Shown piece by piece: positions 1 through 8,105 of a stretch of 26,060 nucleotides of DNA. Made by a program: the position numbers and the translations under genes. Source of the DNA: TCS55 sp964343505. Lineage in GTDB: Bacteria; Fidelibacterota; Marinisomatia; Marinisomatales; TCS55. The stretch is taken from positions 1 through 26,060 of the forward strand of contig CAYFJU010000043.1 in the NCBI GenBank assembly GCA_964343505.1, read 5' to 3'. The notes under the pieces are model-generated. The model saw only the letters and a program-made list of their open reading frames with translations, searched no databases and was not told the origin of the DNA. The first letter of the stretch is position 1; each line of letters opens with the position of its first letter.

Positions 1-349
1 TTATACCTCATGGAAACAGCTGCAAAAAGATCTGGATCAATACCTGGTGTATTATTACTCCGGCACTGGTTAAGCGTATGAATATTCATACCATTATATG
101 CCCCATAAATATGTAAAACGTAATTATCCCCTATATCACGTTTTATTAGATATTTACGTTTTAAATAATTAATATAATTCTTCATTTAAAACACATTATT
201 TTTATTCGAAATATGAGCATAATTATTACGACTAACTGATGCCAGTTTAATATAACACCCGGCGAACCCATCAGGGTAGAAATTTGAAGGGCAAAGTACC
301 TATGGAAAAATTTGTAGATTATGCAGGTCCAAAACGGTTAACTGCATAA
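1..349 (+). pseudogene. IS481-family transposase, C-terminal fragment, disrupted
   Basis: The plus strand from base 2 reads YTSWKQLQKDLDQYLVYYYS and stops at 71-73. From base 251 the same frame reads YNTRRTHQGRNLKGKVPM and ends at the stop 347-349. Joined, the two pieces give the typical C-terminus of IS481-type DDE integrases: LQ-x-DLD-x-YL-x-YYN, then R-THQG, then KG-x-PM. The gap is 198 bases, a multiple of three, and removing it restores L-V-Y-Y-N-T-R-R-T-H-Q-G without a frameshift. The catalytic core would lie to the left of the window. The assignment rests on the recognisable tail motif (established family knowledge). The disruption is seen directly. The gene should be inactive unless the insert can be removed. 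Confidence 0.75.
55..250. mobile_element. MITE-like 196-bp insertion at a TA target
   Basis: The insert lies inside the transposase tail and is flanked by TA at 53-54 and TA at 251-252. Its outer 22 bases (55-76) match the reverse complement of its last 22 bases (229-250) at 14 positions, so it has imperfect terminal inverted repeats. Removing the insert plus one TA restores the transposase frame. TA duplication is the hallmark of IS630/Tc1-mariner-type elements, so this could be a non-autonomous derivative. The inside is AT-rich. A minus-strand frame from ATG at 185 stays open to the left window edge (start MKNYINYLKRKYLIKRDIGD), but it has no clear ribosome-binding site and runs antisense through the transposase, so I do not call it a gene. 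Confidence 0.5.
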
Positions 350-405
350 TGGAAAATGTCAACTTCAAAGCACACGAAGTGTCAACACATCTCGCAAACA
401 GAACA
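350..405 (+). mobile_element. Probable right end of the IS481-family element
   Basis: After the transposase stop, the heptamer tgtcaac occurs at 357-363 and again at 380-386, and the stretch from 380 runs to gaaca at 401-405. IS481-type elements usually end shortly after the transposase stop with an inverted repeat beginning TGT and ending ACA, so an end near 405 is plausible. The left end is outside the window, so the terminal repeat cannot be checked here. The exact boundary is inference. Confidence 0.35.
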
Positions 406-407
406 GA

Positions 408-626
408 TTAACCTATACCGCTAACTTTCCCGTTTATAATTGCATTTGTTCTGGGAATCACTTCACAGGATTGGACCAATTATTCTGCTTCTTTTCCAAA
501 ATCTAGCGCAACCTGAACTTCGGGGTTAATTGAAAAAAGTGATAAATCCACACCAAAATTTAATATGTCAACTGACCTAATTTTACAGTGATTAATTAAA
601 GGTAATATTTGGGAACAAATATGTTT
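408..626 (-). pseudogene. Decayed reading frame of unknown origin
   Basis: On the minus strand a frame is open from 626 down to a TAA at 480-482 and then, in the same frame, down to a TAA at 408-410. The stretch before the internal stop contains FGVDLSLFSINPEVQVALDF, then GKEAE. After the stop it reads LVQSCEVIPRTNAIINGKVS. Both parts have protein-like composition, and the frame has no ATG start. It ends next to the likely IS481 boundary, as if truncated by that insertion. I do not recognise the family. It could also be chance, since only about 70 codons are involved. Confidence 0.3.
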
Positions 627-878
627 TTAGATCCGAAAAAATATGGACTTCACTCAAGAGTGGTTTTGAATGAAAAAAGTGAAAACGAAATAGTAATTGT
701 TATTCACCGAAAAAGCAGATTCATCATGAAAGATGGCGAAAGAATTTTGGACCAGGCCAAAAAGATACAAATGAAAGAAAACAAAAGAATCAGCGTTGAA
801 ACCAGCGCACCCATTTGCAGCAAGACCAAAAAATTCCTAAACAAAAAAGGGATAGAGATAGCACAAAAGGAGCTGTAA
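621..878 (+). CDS. Small basic protein of unknown function
   Basis: Encodes 85 residues from ATG 621, preceded by ggga at 611-614. A TTG at 609 with aaagg at 598-602 would add four residues (MGTN) and is an alternative start. The protein is Lys-rich, with no membrane segment or signal peptide. An alternating beta-type stretch (NEIVIVIHRKSRFIMKDGER) is followed by a helix-like section and the motif TSAPICSKTKKFLNKKGIEI, in which a single Cys precedes a Lys-rich helix. I do not recognise the family. The stop at 876-878 lies immediately before the likely CTG start of the MATE gene at 880, so the two are probably co-transcribed and perhaps translationally coupled. Confidence 0.6.
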   Translation: MFLDPKKYGLHSRVVLNEKSENEIVIVIHRKSRFIMKDGERILDQAKKIQMKENKRISVETSAPICSKTKKFLNKKGIEIAQKEL

Positions 879-879
879 A

Positions 880-2301
880 CTGTTTTCGCCCAAATATTTT
901 TTCAGAACGAACGACAGTAAGATTTCCGCACAGGTGCTTGCTATCGGTCTGCCTGTAATTGCCAGCAACCTGAGCCGCACGTTGATGAATATGGCGGACG
1001 TGGCCATGGTGGGACGGCTTGGGCACCAGGCCCTGGCAGCCACCGGGATGGGCTCCATGCTCGTCTGGGTGGCGATTATGATGGCCATTGGTTTGAGAAT
1101 AGCCACCCAGACGGTGACAGCCAGAAGAGTGGGGCAAAAGAATTATAAAGAATGTGGTACAGCCCTGCACAATGGCCACCTTTTGGCCCTTTTCACTATG
1201 ACGCCGATTAGCATCCTGGGCTATTATTTCGCCCAGAATTTTGTGCCTTTCTTTTTGAACCAGCCGGTCGCGGCCCAGCTTTGTATTGACTATACATCCG
1301 TGGCTTTTCTCAGCGTTGTTTTTGTATCAATCGGTTATGTGTTTCAGGGGTTTTTCACGGGGATTGAACAAACAAGGATCCATCTCAAGGTAACGATTAC
1401 ATCCAACCTGATAAATGTGTACCTGAATGCAGGCCTGATTTATGGTACGGCGGGGATTCAATCGTTTTTTGATGAAATTGGCCTCAGCCCCCTGGCCCTG
1501 TTGTGGTCTTGGGCGGATTTTCCCGCCTTGGGTGTTAAGGGGGCCGCCATTGGGACGACGGTGGCCTCGGCTTGGCTCATGATTCATTATTCATTCTATA
1601 TGTTTAAGAGTGAAATCAGGAAAAAATATCATGTGTTGAGTCCAACCATCAATCTATCCCTACTCAAAAAGCAGGCCATCCTGGCCCTGCCCATGAGTCT
1701 TCAGGATTTAGTTGTGACGATTGGCTATGCCCTGTTTTATAAAATTATCGGCACGATCAGCATCGTTGCCTTAGCCGCATCCCAGATTGTGGTCACAATT
1801 TTGCACGCCGCCTTTATGCCGGGCTTGGGCATTGGTCAGGCCTGCGCCACCCTGGTTGGGAAATTTATGGGTGAGGAGAAAATCGAAAAAGCTGAAGTTA
1901 GTATTGTGGAAAGCGCGCGCTGGTCCCTGTGGATTATGGGGTCGGTGGGCACAATATTTTTAATTGTACCCCACTGGATTTTACCCATTTTCACCAATGA
2001 TCCTGAGGTGATTAAACAGGGCATTGTTTTTCTCCGGTTCGGGGCCCTGGCTGAATTTGCGGACGCTTTCGGTATGACCTTCTGGTTTGCGTTAAGCGGC
2101 GCGGGGAACACACGCTATGGCGCCATTGCTGAAACATTAACCATGTGGGGAATTTGCCTGCCCATCAGTTATGTATTCGGCGCGATCCTATTTCAAAACC
2201 CGATTTTTCCCTGGGCAGGCTTTTTGATCCATATTACAGTATTTTCTTTGGCCGTAACACTGAAGGTTATTAAAGGTGATTGGAAAACAATTCGCATTTA
2301 A
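880..2301 (+). CDS. MATE family multidrug/cation efflux transporter
   Basis: An inner-membrane antiporter of the MATE superfamily (NorM/DinF type), expected to export drugs or organic cations using H+ or Na+. The first membrane helix carries the typical MATE pattern (LPVIASNLSRTLMNMADVAM then VGRLG). Alternating hydrophobic segments, consistent with 12 helices, continue to the C-terminus. The start is uncertain. A GTG at 934 begins right at helix 1 without a ribosome-binding site. The frame is open back to 862, and a CTG at 880 follows aggag (868-872) by 7 nt and adds an 18-residue cytoplasmic N-terminus (LFSPKYFFRTNDSKISAQ) of the usual length. I annotate the CTG and give GTG 934 as the conservative alternative. 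The length of about 473 residues fits the family. Substrate is unknown. Confidence 0.88.
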   Translation: MFSPKYFFRTNDSKISAQVLAIGLPVIASNLSRTLMNMADVAMVGRLGHQALAATGMGSMLVWVAIMMAIGLRIATQTVTARRVGQKNYKECGTALHNGHLLALFTMTPISILGYYFAQNFVPFFLNQPVAAQLCIDYTSVAFLSVVFVSIGYVFQGFFTGIEQTRIHLKVTITSNLINVYLNAGLIYGTAGIQSFFDEIGLSPLALLWSWADFPALGVKGAAIGTTVASAWLMIHYSFYMFKSEIRKKYHVLSPTINLSLLKKQAILALPMSLQDLVVTIGYALFYKIIGTISIVALAASQIVVTILHAAFMPGLGIGQACATLVGKFMGEEKIEKAEVSIVESARWSLWIMGSVGTIFLIVPHWILPIFTNDPEVIKQGIVFLRFGALAEFADAFGMTFWFALSGAGNTRYGAIAETLTMWGICLPISYVFGAILFQNPIFPWAGFLIHITVFSLAVTLKVIKGDWKTIRI

Positions 2302-2377
2302 AACACTATAAACCCGAAGGGCAATTTGGAAAAATAAATGTAACTTATAAGTCTATTCTGGAAAGATAATTCGAGAA

Positions 2378-5029
2378 ATGGCGGACAAAAGAAAAGATAA
2401 ATACCCACAGGAAACGCAAGAATGGCTTGAATCACTTCAGGCCGTTTTAGATGAAAATGGCGCCGAAAGAGCCCATTTTCTGGTAGAAAAAATGATAGAC
2501 CACGCGCGCCGCAACGGTGTGCGGATGCCTTATAGCCCCAACACGGCTTTTTTAAATACCATATCGGCCGAAGATCAACGACCCTATCCTGGCTCACGGG
2601 CCATTGAAAGGCGAATTAAATCGCTGGTTCGCTGGAACGCGATGGCTATGGTGGTTCGGGCCAACAAAGAAAATGACGGTATTGGCGGACATATTTCAAC
2701 CTTTGCCTCTTCAGCAACATTGTATGAAGTGGCCTTTAACCATTTTTTCAAAGGGCCTGAAAGTCCGGGTGGATCAGACCTAGTATTTTTTCAAGGACAC
2801 GCCTCCCCGGGGATTTATGCCCGTGCTTATCTTGAAGGCCGTCTGACCAAAGAAAATTTAAAGAATTTCCGCCGGGACTTATCGGAAGGCGGACTCTCGT
2901 CCTATCCTCACCCATGGCTCATGCCGGATTTTTGGCAATTCGCAACGGTTTCAATGGGGCTTGGCCCGATTATGGCAATTTACCAGGCACGGTTTTTGAA
3001 TTACCTCATTGACCGCGGGATTGTGGAAGACAACAAGCGGAAAGTTTGGGCCTATTTAGGGGACGGAGAAATGGACGAACCCGAATCTCTGGGCGCTTTG
3101 ACACTGGCGGCGCGCGAAAATTTAGATAATCTTATTTTTGTTGTGAACTGTAACCTCCAACGGCTGGATGGTCCTGTCCGCGGAAACAGCAAAGTGATCC
3201 AGGAGCTTGAAGGCGCCTTTCGCGGGGCCGGCTGGAATGTAATCAAAGTTGTTTGGGGCTCAGATTGGGACCCGCTTATCGAAAAGGATAAAAGCGGATT
3301 ACTGCAGCAGCGCATTGAAGATGTTGTGGATGGGGATCTTCTCAAATATGTAGTCGAAGGCGGCGGGTTGATCCGGGAGCATTTTTTCGGCAAATATCCC
3401 GAACTGCTGGAACTTGTTGACCATTTATCCGATGATGAATTATGGCGCTTCAAGACCGGTGGCCACGATCCGGCAAAAGTATATTCAGCCTACGCGGAAG
3501 CGATGGAGCACACAGACCAACCGACAGTTATTCTGGCCCGCACCGTAAAAGGATATGGCATGGGAGAAGCGGGTGAGGGAAGAAATATTACTCACCAGCA
3601 GAAAAAACTCAACGAAGAAGAATTGCTGCATTTTCGCTCCAGGTTTGATATTCCTCTTTCGGATGAAGAAGCGGTTAAAATGCCTTTTTACCGACCCGAT
3701 GACGATAGCGAAGAAATACAATATTTGAAAAAACGACGCCAAGCCCTCGGCGGCTCATTGCCCCAAAGGCAAACAAAATGCCCCCCCTTGAAAGTCCCGG
3801 ATAGTTCCATTTTTCAAGAAATGTTGGATGGGTCCGGAGAGCGGGCAATTTCAACCACCATGGCCTTCGTCCGCCTGTTAACATTATTGTGCCGGAACAA
3901 AGAAATCGGTAAAAATGTTGTACCCATTATTCCGGACGAAGCGCGCACATTCGGCATCGACCCTCTTTTCAGGAGTTTGGGGATTTACTCCCACGTGGGT
4001 CAGGTTTACGACCCGGTGGATTCTGATCAATTCTTGTATTACAAGGAAGCCAAGGACGGCCAAATCCTTGAAGAAGGAATCAATGAAGCTGGCGCAACGG
4101 CATCATTTATCGCTGCCGGGACGAGTTACAGCACTCACGGCACACCTATGGTACCTTTTTACATTTATTATTCCATGTTCGGTTTCCAGCGTGTTTGGGA
4201 TTTGATCTGGGCTGCCGGGGATATGCGTACACGCGGGTTTTTACTAGGCGCAACAGCGGGTCGTACAACATTAAACGGCGAAGGGCTGCAGCATCAGGAT
4301 GGTCACAGCCACTTGGCCGCTGCGGCAACACCCAATATAAAGGCTTATGACTTGGCCTATTCTTATGAAATCGCCACCGTCGTTCAAAAAGGCTTAAAGG
4401 AAATGCTGGAGGACAATAAAGATCTGGTGTATTACCTGACGCTGGAAAATGAAAATTATACCCACCCACCGATGCCGGAAGGAATTGCTGATGATATTAT
4501 TAAAGGATTGTACGAGATATCATCTGTCAAATCTTCTTCGGTTCGATTGTTAGGCAGTGGGCCCCTCATGGGTGAAACACTCGCCGCCGCTGAAATCCTG
4601 AAAAAAGACTGGAATATCGAATCGGCCGTTTGGAATGTCACAAGCTTCAGTGAGCTACGACGGGAAGCTGAAGAGGTTGAACGATGGAACCTGCTCCACC
4701 CCAATGAGAAGCCAAAAGAAAGCCACCTTGAATCCAAATTGAAGCAAAAAGAAATTCCCACGGTGGCTGTTTCAGATTATGTTAAAATGGTTTCTGAACA
4801 AATCGCCCCCTACGTTCCGGGACCCTATTACGCCCTTGGGACAGACGGTTTTGGCCGCAGTGACACCCGCGAAAACTTAAGGCAGTTTTTTGAAGTAGAT
4901 CGGAATTACATTGTTCTTGCCGCCATTCGGGCACTGGTGATGGACGGCGCTCTTCCTTCGGAAAAAATTCAGGAAGCCATGAATAAATATGGTCTGGATC
5001 CGGATAAACCAAGTCCCATAACTGTTTAA
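2378..5029 (+). CDS. aceE: Pyruvate dehydrogenase E1 component, homodimeric type
   Basis: Thiamine-diphosphate-dependent decarboxylation of pyruvate and reductive acetylation of the E2 lipoyl groups, in the cytoplasmic pyruvate dehydrogenase complex. The 883-residue length matches the single-chain, homodimeric AceE family (about 890), not the split alpha/beta E1. The ThDP motif GDGEMDEPES starts at residue 228 and is followed by NLDNLIFVVNCNLQRLDGPV, a hallmark of AceE. The THQQKKL segment carries the active-site loop His. The transketolase-like middle (IPDEARTFG) and the C-terminal domain are intact. ATG 2378 is chosen because MADKRKDKYPQETQEWLESL matches the family N-terminus. It is the first gene of a six-gene operon, and aceF follows after 6 nt. 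Confidence 0.97.
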   Translation: MADKRKDKYPQETQEWLESLQAVLDENGAERAHFLVEKMIDHARRNGVRMPYSPNTAFLNTISAEDQRPYPGSRAIERRIKSLVRWNAMAMVVRANKENDGIGGHISTFASSATLYEVAFNHFFKGPESPGGSDLVFFQGHASPGIYARAYLEGRLTKENLKNFRRDLSEGGLSSYPHPWLMPDFWQFATVSMGLGPIMAIYQARFLNYLIDRGIVEDNKRKVWAYLGDGEMDEPESLGALTLAARENLDNLIFVVNCNLQRLDGPVRGNSKVIQELEGAFRGAGWNVIKVVWGSDWDPLIEKDKSGLLQQRIEDVVDGDLLKYVVEGGGLIREHFFGKYPELLELVDHLSDDELWRFKTGGHDPAKVYSAYAEAMEHTDQPTVILARTVKGYGMGEAGEGRNITHQQKKLNEEELLHFRSRFDIPLSDEEAVKMPFYRPDDDSEEIQYLKKRRQALGGSLPQRQTKCPPLKVPDSSIFQEMLDGSGERAISTTMAFVRLLTLLCRNKEIGKNVVPIIPDEARTFGIDPLFRSLGIYSHVGQVYDPVDSDQFLYYKEAKDGQILEEGINEAGATASFIAAGTSYSTHGTPMVPFYIYYSMFGFQRVWDLIWAAGDMRTRGFLLGATAGRTTLNGEGLQHQDGHSHLAAAATPNIKAYDLAYSYEIATVVQKGLKEMLEDNKDLVYYLTLENENYTHPPMPEGIADDIIKGLYEISSVKSSSVRLLGSGPLMGETLAAAEILKKDWNIESAVWNVTSFSELRREAEEVERWNLLHPNEKPKESHLESKLKQKEIPTVAVSDYVKMVSEQIAPYVPGPYYALGTDGFGRSDTRENLRQFFEVDRNYIVLAAIRALVMDGALPSEKIQEAMNKYGLDPDKPSPITV

Positions 5030-5035
5030 TATATA

Positions 5036-6682
5036 ATGCTGAAAGAAATTCAATTACCCAGCCTGGGAGAGGGCATTGACACCGCCGAGGTGTCTGATGT
5101 TTTAATCTCTCCCGGGGATCGCGTTGTAAAAGATGATATAGTCATTGTTTTAGAATCTGACAAGGCCACCATGGAAGTACCCGCCACCCAAACGGGGATC
5201 GTGTCCAAGGTGTTTATATCCACGGGTGATTCAATAAAACCGGGGGACAATATTTTGTCGGTTGACGTAGAAGGGGAATCGGACGCGGCGGACCAACAAG
5301 AAAAAACAATCGAACCAGCTAAAGTCGATAAAGAACCAGTGGCTGTTCCTGAAGAAGAAATTGTTAGCGAGGCCCCGGTCTCCAAACCCTTAAAGATCGA
5401 AAAAAGAATAGAAACGATTCACCTTCCCGATTTGGGAGAGGGTATCGAGTCAGCCGATGTTTCGGAAATATTGGTTAAGGCGGGCGATGTAATTAAAAAA
5501 GACGACCCAATTTTGGTGTTGGAATCGGATAAAGCAACTATGGAGGTTCCATCCGAATATAACGGAACAGTAAAGCGCGTCTTGCTTACAGCAGGTGAAT
5601 CCGCTGGCTCAGGCACACCTGTTTTAACGATTGAAACTGAAGACGGTGCAGCGTCACAAGAAATACCAAAGGCAGCAAAGTCTGAGACCGCTGCAGGGAC
5701 ACCCACCCCAAAAGAATTAGAAAAAACCACTCCGCCTTTGTCGGTTGAGATGCCCAGCTATATGCCGCTGGATGCGCCTAATAAAAAACCGTTGGCCAGT
5801 CCCGGTGTACGGCGCTTTTCCCGTGAACTGGGAGCAGACATTGCCTGGATTCGCGGTACCGGTGAAAAGAATAGAATTACAAAAGAAGATGTTCAATCTT
5901 ATGTGAAAACACAACTGGCCAAGGCCAAGCTGGGAGCCGGTCCCCCGGTGCCGCAAGGGCCAACGATTGATTTTACTCAATGGGGAGAGGCTGAAGAAAG
6001 CCCCCTGTCCCGCATTCGGAAAATCACGGCCCAAAGAATGCAGGAAGCCTGGCAAACTATTCCCCATGTTACCCAGTTTGATACAGCCAATATTTCTGGT
6101 CTTGAAACTTTCCGCAAGGCCCTGAAAGCGGAAGCAGAAAAAAAGGAAATAAAAATCACACCGCTTGCTTTCCTGCTCAAAGCATGTGCAAAAATATTGT
6201 CCGAAATGCCGGATTTCAATTCTTCCCTAAATAGTACCGGTGAAAAGCAAATATATAAAAACTATGTTCATATTGGTATTGCCGTTGATACACCGAACGG
6301 ATTGATGGTACCGGTCATCCGGGATGTGGATAAGAAAGATATATGGGCAGTGTCCGCTGATATAATTGATCTCAGTACCCGCGCCCGGGATAGAAAAATT
6401 AAACCGGAAGAGATGAAGGGTGGTTGTTTTACAATTTCCAGTTTAGGTGGAATCAGCGGCACCTATTTTACACCCATCATTAATCCACCGGAAGTGGCCA
6501 TCCTTGGTGTATCCCGATCTGAAATGAGGCCGGTCTGGGATGGCGAAGCATTTCATCCTCAAAATATTCTTCCCTATTCTCTTTCATACGACCACCGTAT
6601 AATTGATGGTGCCGCCGCGGCCATGTTCACGCGCCGCCTGCGTGAAATCTTGGAAGATGAGAGTATCTATAAATCCTGGTAA
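5036..6682 (+). CDS. aceF: Dihydrolipoamide acetyltransferase (PDH E2), two lipoyl domains
   Basis: The core of the pyruvate dehydrogenase complex, transferring acetyl groups from lipoamide to CoA. Two lipoyl domains are visible, at residues 1-77 and about 125-200, each with ESDKATMEVP; the lipoylated lysines are K43 and K166. Charged and Pro/Ala-rich linkers separate them. A peripheral-subunit-binding domain lies at about 255-292 (SPGVRRFSRELGADIAW), and the acyltransferase domain runs from about 320 to the end with catalytic H520 and D524 in SYDHRIIDG. The 548 residues fit a two-lipoyl E2. No strong Shine-Dalgarno is seen before ATG 5036, only 6 nt after the aceE stop, so translational coupling is likely. 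Pairing with homodimeric AceE argues for pyruvate over branched-chain 2-oxo acids as substrate. Confidence 0.96.
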   Translation: MLKEIQLPSLGEGIDTAEVSDVLISPGDRVVKDDIVIVLESDKATMEVPATQTGIVSKVFISTGDSIKPGDNILSVDVEGESDAADQQEKTIEPAKVDKEPVAVPEEEIVSEAPVSKPLKIEKRIETIHLPDLGEGIESADVSEILVKAGDVIKKDDPILVLESDKATMEVPSEYNGTVKRVLLTAGESAGSGTPVLTIETEDGAASQEIPKAAKSETAAGTPTPKELEKTTPPLSVEMPSYMPLDAPNKKPLASPGVRRFSRELGADIAWIRGTGEKNRITKEDVQSYVKTQLAKAKLGAGPPVPQGPTIDFTQWGEAEESPLSRIRKITAQRMQEAWQTIPHVTQFDTANISGLETFRKALKAEAEKKEIKITPLAFLLKACAKILSEMPDFNSSLNSTGEKQIYKNYVHIGIAVDTPNGLMVPVIRDVDKKDIWAVSADIIDLSTRARDRKIKPEEMKGGCFTISSLGGISGTYFTPIINPPEVAILGVSRSEMRPVWDGEAFHPQNILPYSLSYDHRIIDGAAAAMFTRRLREILEDESIYKSW

Positions 6683-6683
6683 A

Positions 6684-8105
6684 ATGGCTGAAAATAAAAA
6701 GCATTTTGAAGTAGTCGTTATTGGTGCCGGTCCTGGTGGTTATGCGGCGGCCTTCCGTGCTGCGGATTTGGGTAAACAGGTCCTAATGATTGACCGGGAT
6801 CCGAATCTGGGCGGGGTATGTTTGAACCGCGGCTGTATCCCGTCGAAAGCATTGTTACATATAGCCAAGGTAATGGACGATGCGGCGGACCTTAAAAAAA
6901 TGGGTGTCGTGTATGAAAAACCTTCCCTCGATCTGAATGGGATTCGGGGATGGAAAAACAAGGTTGTAAACCAATTGACGCGGGGCTTGGATCAGCTGGC
7001 AAAAGTCAGAAAGGTAGAAACATTAAAGGGGTCGGCCGTCTTTAATTCTGATGTTGAAATATCGGTCAAAACGGAAAACGGTGATTTAACCGTTACCTTT
7101 GACGCCTGCATTATCGCCGCAGGATCCCGATCCACCTTAATACCGGGGACCTCTGAAGAGGATTCATATATTCTTACTTCACGGTCCGCCCTGGAGCTGG
7201 AAGATATCCCAAACAGATTATTGGTCATAGGGGGCGGTGTGATTGGCTTGGAACTTGGTTCTGTCTTTGCAACTTTAGGCTCAAATGTCAGCGTGGTGGA
7301 ATTAATGCCCCAACTGATTCCGGAGGCCGATCAAGATTTGGTGAAGCCGCTGGAAAGAAAATTAAAGAAGCAATTTGAGGCTATTCACAAATCATCAAAA
7401 GTGACCAAGGTAGAAAAAAACACGGATAGTACCGCCACCGTTTCAATTGACACAGGCAAAGAAGAAATCCAGGAATCTTTCGACAAGGTATTGGTGTCTG
7501 TAGGCAGGCGTCCCAACACCGATATCCTTAAAATTGAGAATACCAGCATCGCTACAAATAAAGGCGGTTTTATCAACGTAGATAAAACCCAACGCACTTC
7601 GGTAAAAAATATATACGCCATCGGAGATATTGCCGGGGAGCCCCAATTAGCCCATAAGGCGACTCATGAAGGCCACGTGGCGGCTGAAGTTATTGCGGGC
7701 GAAAAATCGGCCTTTGATGCCAAAGCAATTCCCGCTGTTGTTTTTACCGACCCTGAAGTGGCTTGGGCTGGATTAACGGAAAAAGAAGCAAAAGAAAAAA
7801 ATATCCCCTACGAAAAAGGAGAAGTGCCCTGGGCCGCCAGCGGAAAAGCACTGGCCATCGGACGGAATGAAGGAAAAACAAAATTTTTATTTGATCCGGA
7901 AACCAAACAGGTTTTAGGCGTCGGTATCGTTGGCCCGGAAGCAGGCAACCTGATATCCGAAGCTATGCTGGCGATTGAAATGGGTGCGGATGCGGAAGAT
8001 ATCGGATTAACCATTCACCCTCATCCTACCTTGGGAGAAACCACTTCCTTGGCCGCCGAAGTGTTTGAAGGCACAGTAACAGATTTATATGCCCCCCAAA
8101 AGTAA
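6684..8105 (+). CDS. lpdA: Dihydrolipoamide dehydrogenase (E3)
   Basis: A flavoprotein that reoxidises dihydrolipoamide with NAD+ in the PDH complex (and possibly other 2-oxo-acid complexes). Visible features are the FAD-binding GAGPGGYAAA near residue 15, the redox disulphide C46/C51 in GGVCLNRGCIPSKALL, the NAD-binding GGGVIGLELGSVFATLG, the second FAD motif YAIGDIAGEPQLAHKA, and the catalytic H447-E452 pair in HPHPTLGE. The reading frame is open upstream into aceF, but ATG 6684, one base after the aceF stop, gives 473 residues, the family norm, and begins MAENKKHFEVVVIGAGP. The last 17 bases overlap the start of the M16 peptidase gene. Confidence 0.97.
   Translation: MAENKKHFEVVVIGAGPGGYAAAFRAADLGKQVLMIDRDPNLGGVCLNRGCIPSKALLHIAKVMDDAADLKKMGVVYEKPSLDLNGIRGWKNKVVNQLTRGLDQLAKVRKVETLKGSAVFNSDVEISVKTENGDLTVTFDACIIAAGSRSTLIPGTSEEDSYILTSRSALELEDIPNRLLVIGGGVIGLELGSVFATLGSNVSVVELMPQLIPEADQDLVKPLERKLKKQFEAIHKSSKVTKVEKNTDSTATVSIDTGKEEIQESFDKVLVSVGRRPNTDILKIENTSIATNKGGFINVDKTQRTSVKNIYAIGDIAGEPQLAHKATHEGHVAAEVIAGEKSAFDAKAIPAVVFTDPEVAWAGLTEKEAKEKNIPYEKGEVPWAASGKALAIGRNEGKTKFLFDPETKQVLGVGIVGPEAGNLISEAMLAIEMGADAEDIGLTIHPHPTLGETTSLAAEVFEGTVTDLYAPQK

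Noticed and set aside
51..229. Direct repeat attattac at 51-58 and 222-229 as the boundary of the insertion
   Set aside because: These limits would not restore the transposase reading; the TA limits at 53-54 and 251-252 do, and they agree with the terminal inverted repeats.
302..349. Short peptide beginning MEKFVDYAG, similar to an IS21 IstA motif
   Set aside because: In frame with YNTRRTHQG upstream it is the end of an IS481-type transposase, so the IS21 resemblance is coincidental.
3052..3453. 133-residue Ser-rich minus-strand frame inside aceE
   Set aside because: A shadow of the strongly conserved ThDP-binding region of aceE; composition is typical of antisense frames.
6603..6683. N-terminal extension of lpd inside aceF
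   Set aside because: The extra 27 residues are an out-of-frame reading of the conserved aceF end; ATG 6684 gives the family start.
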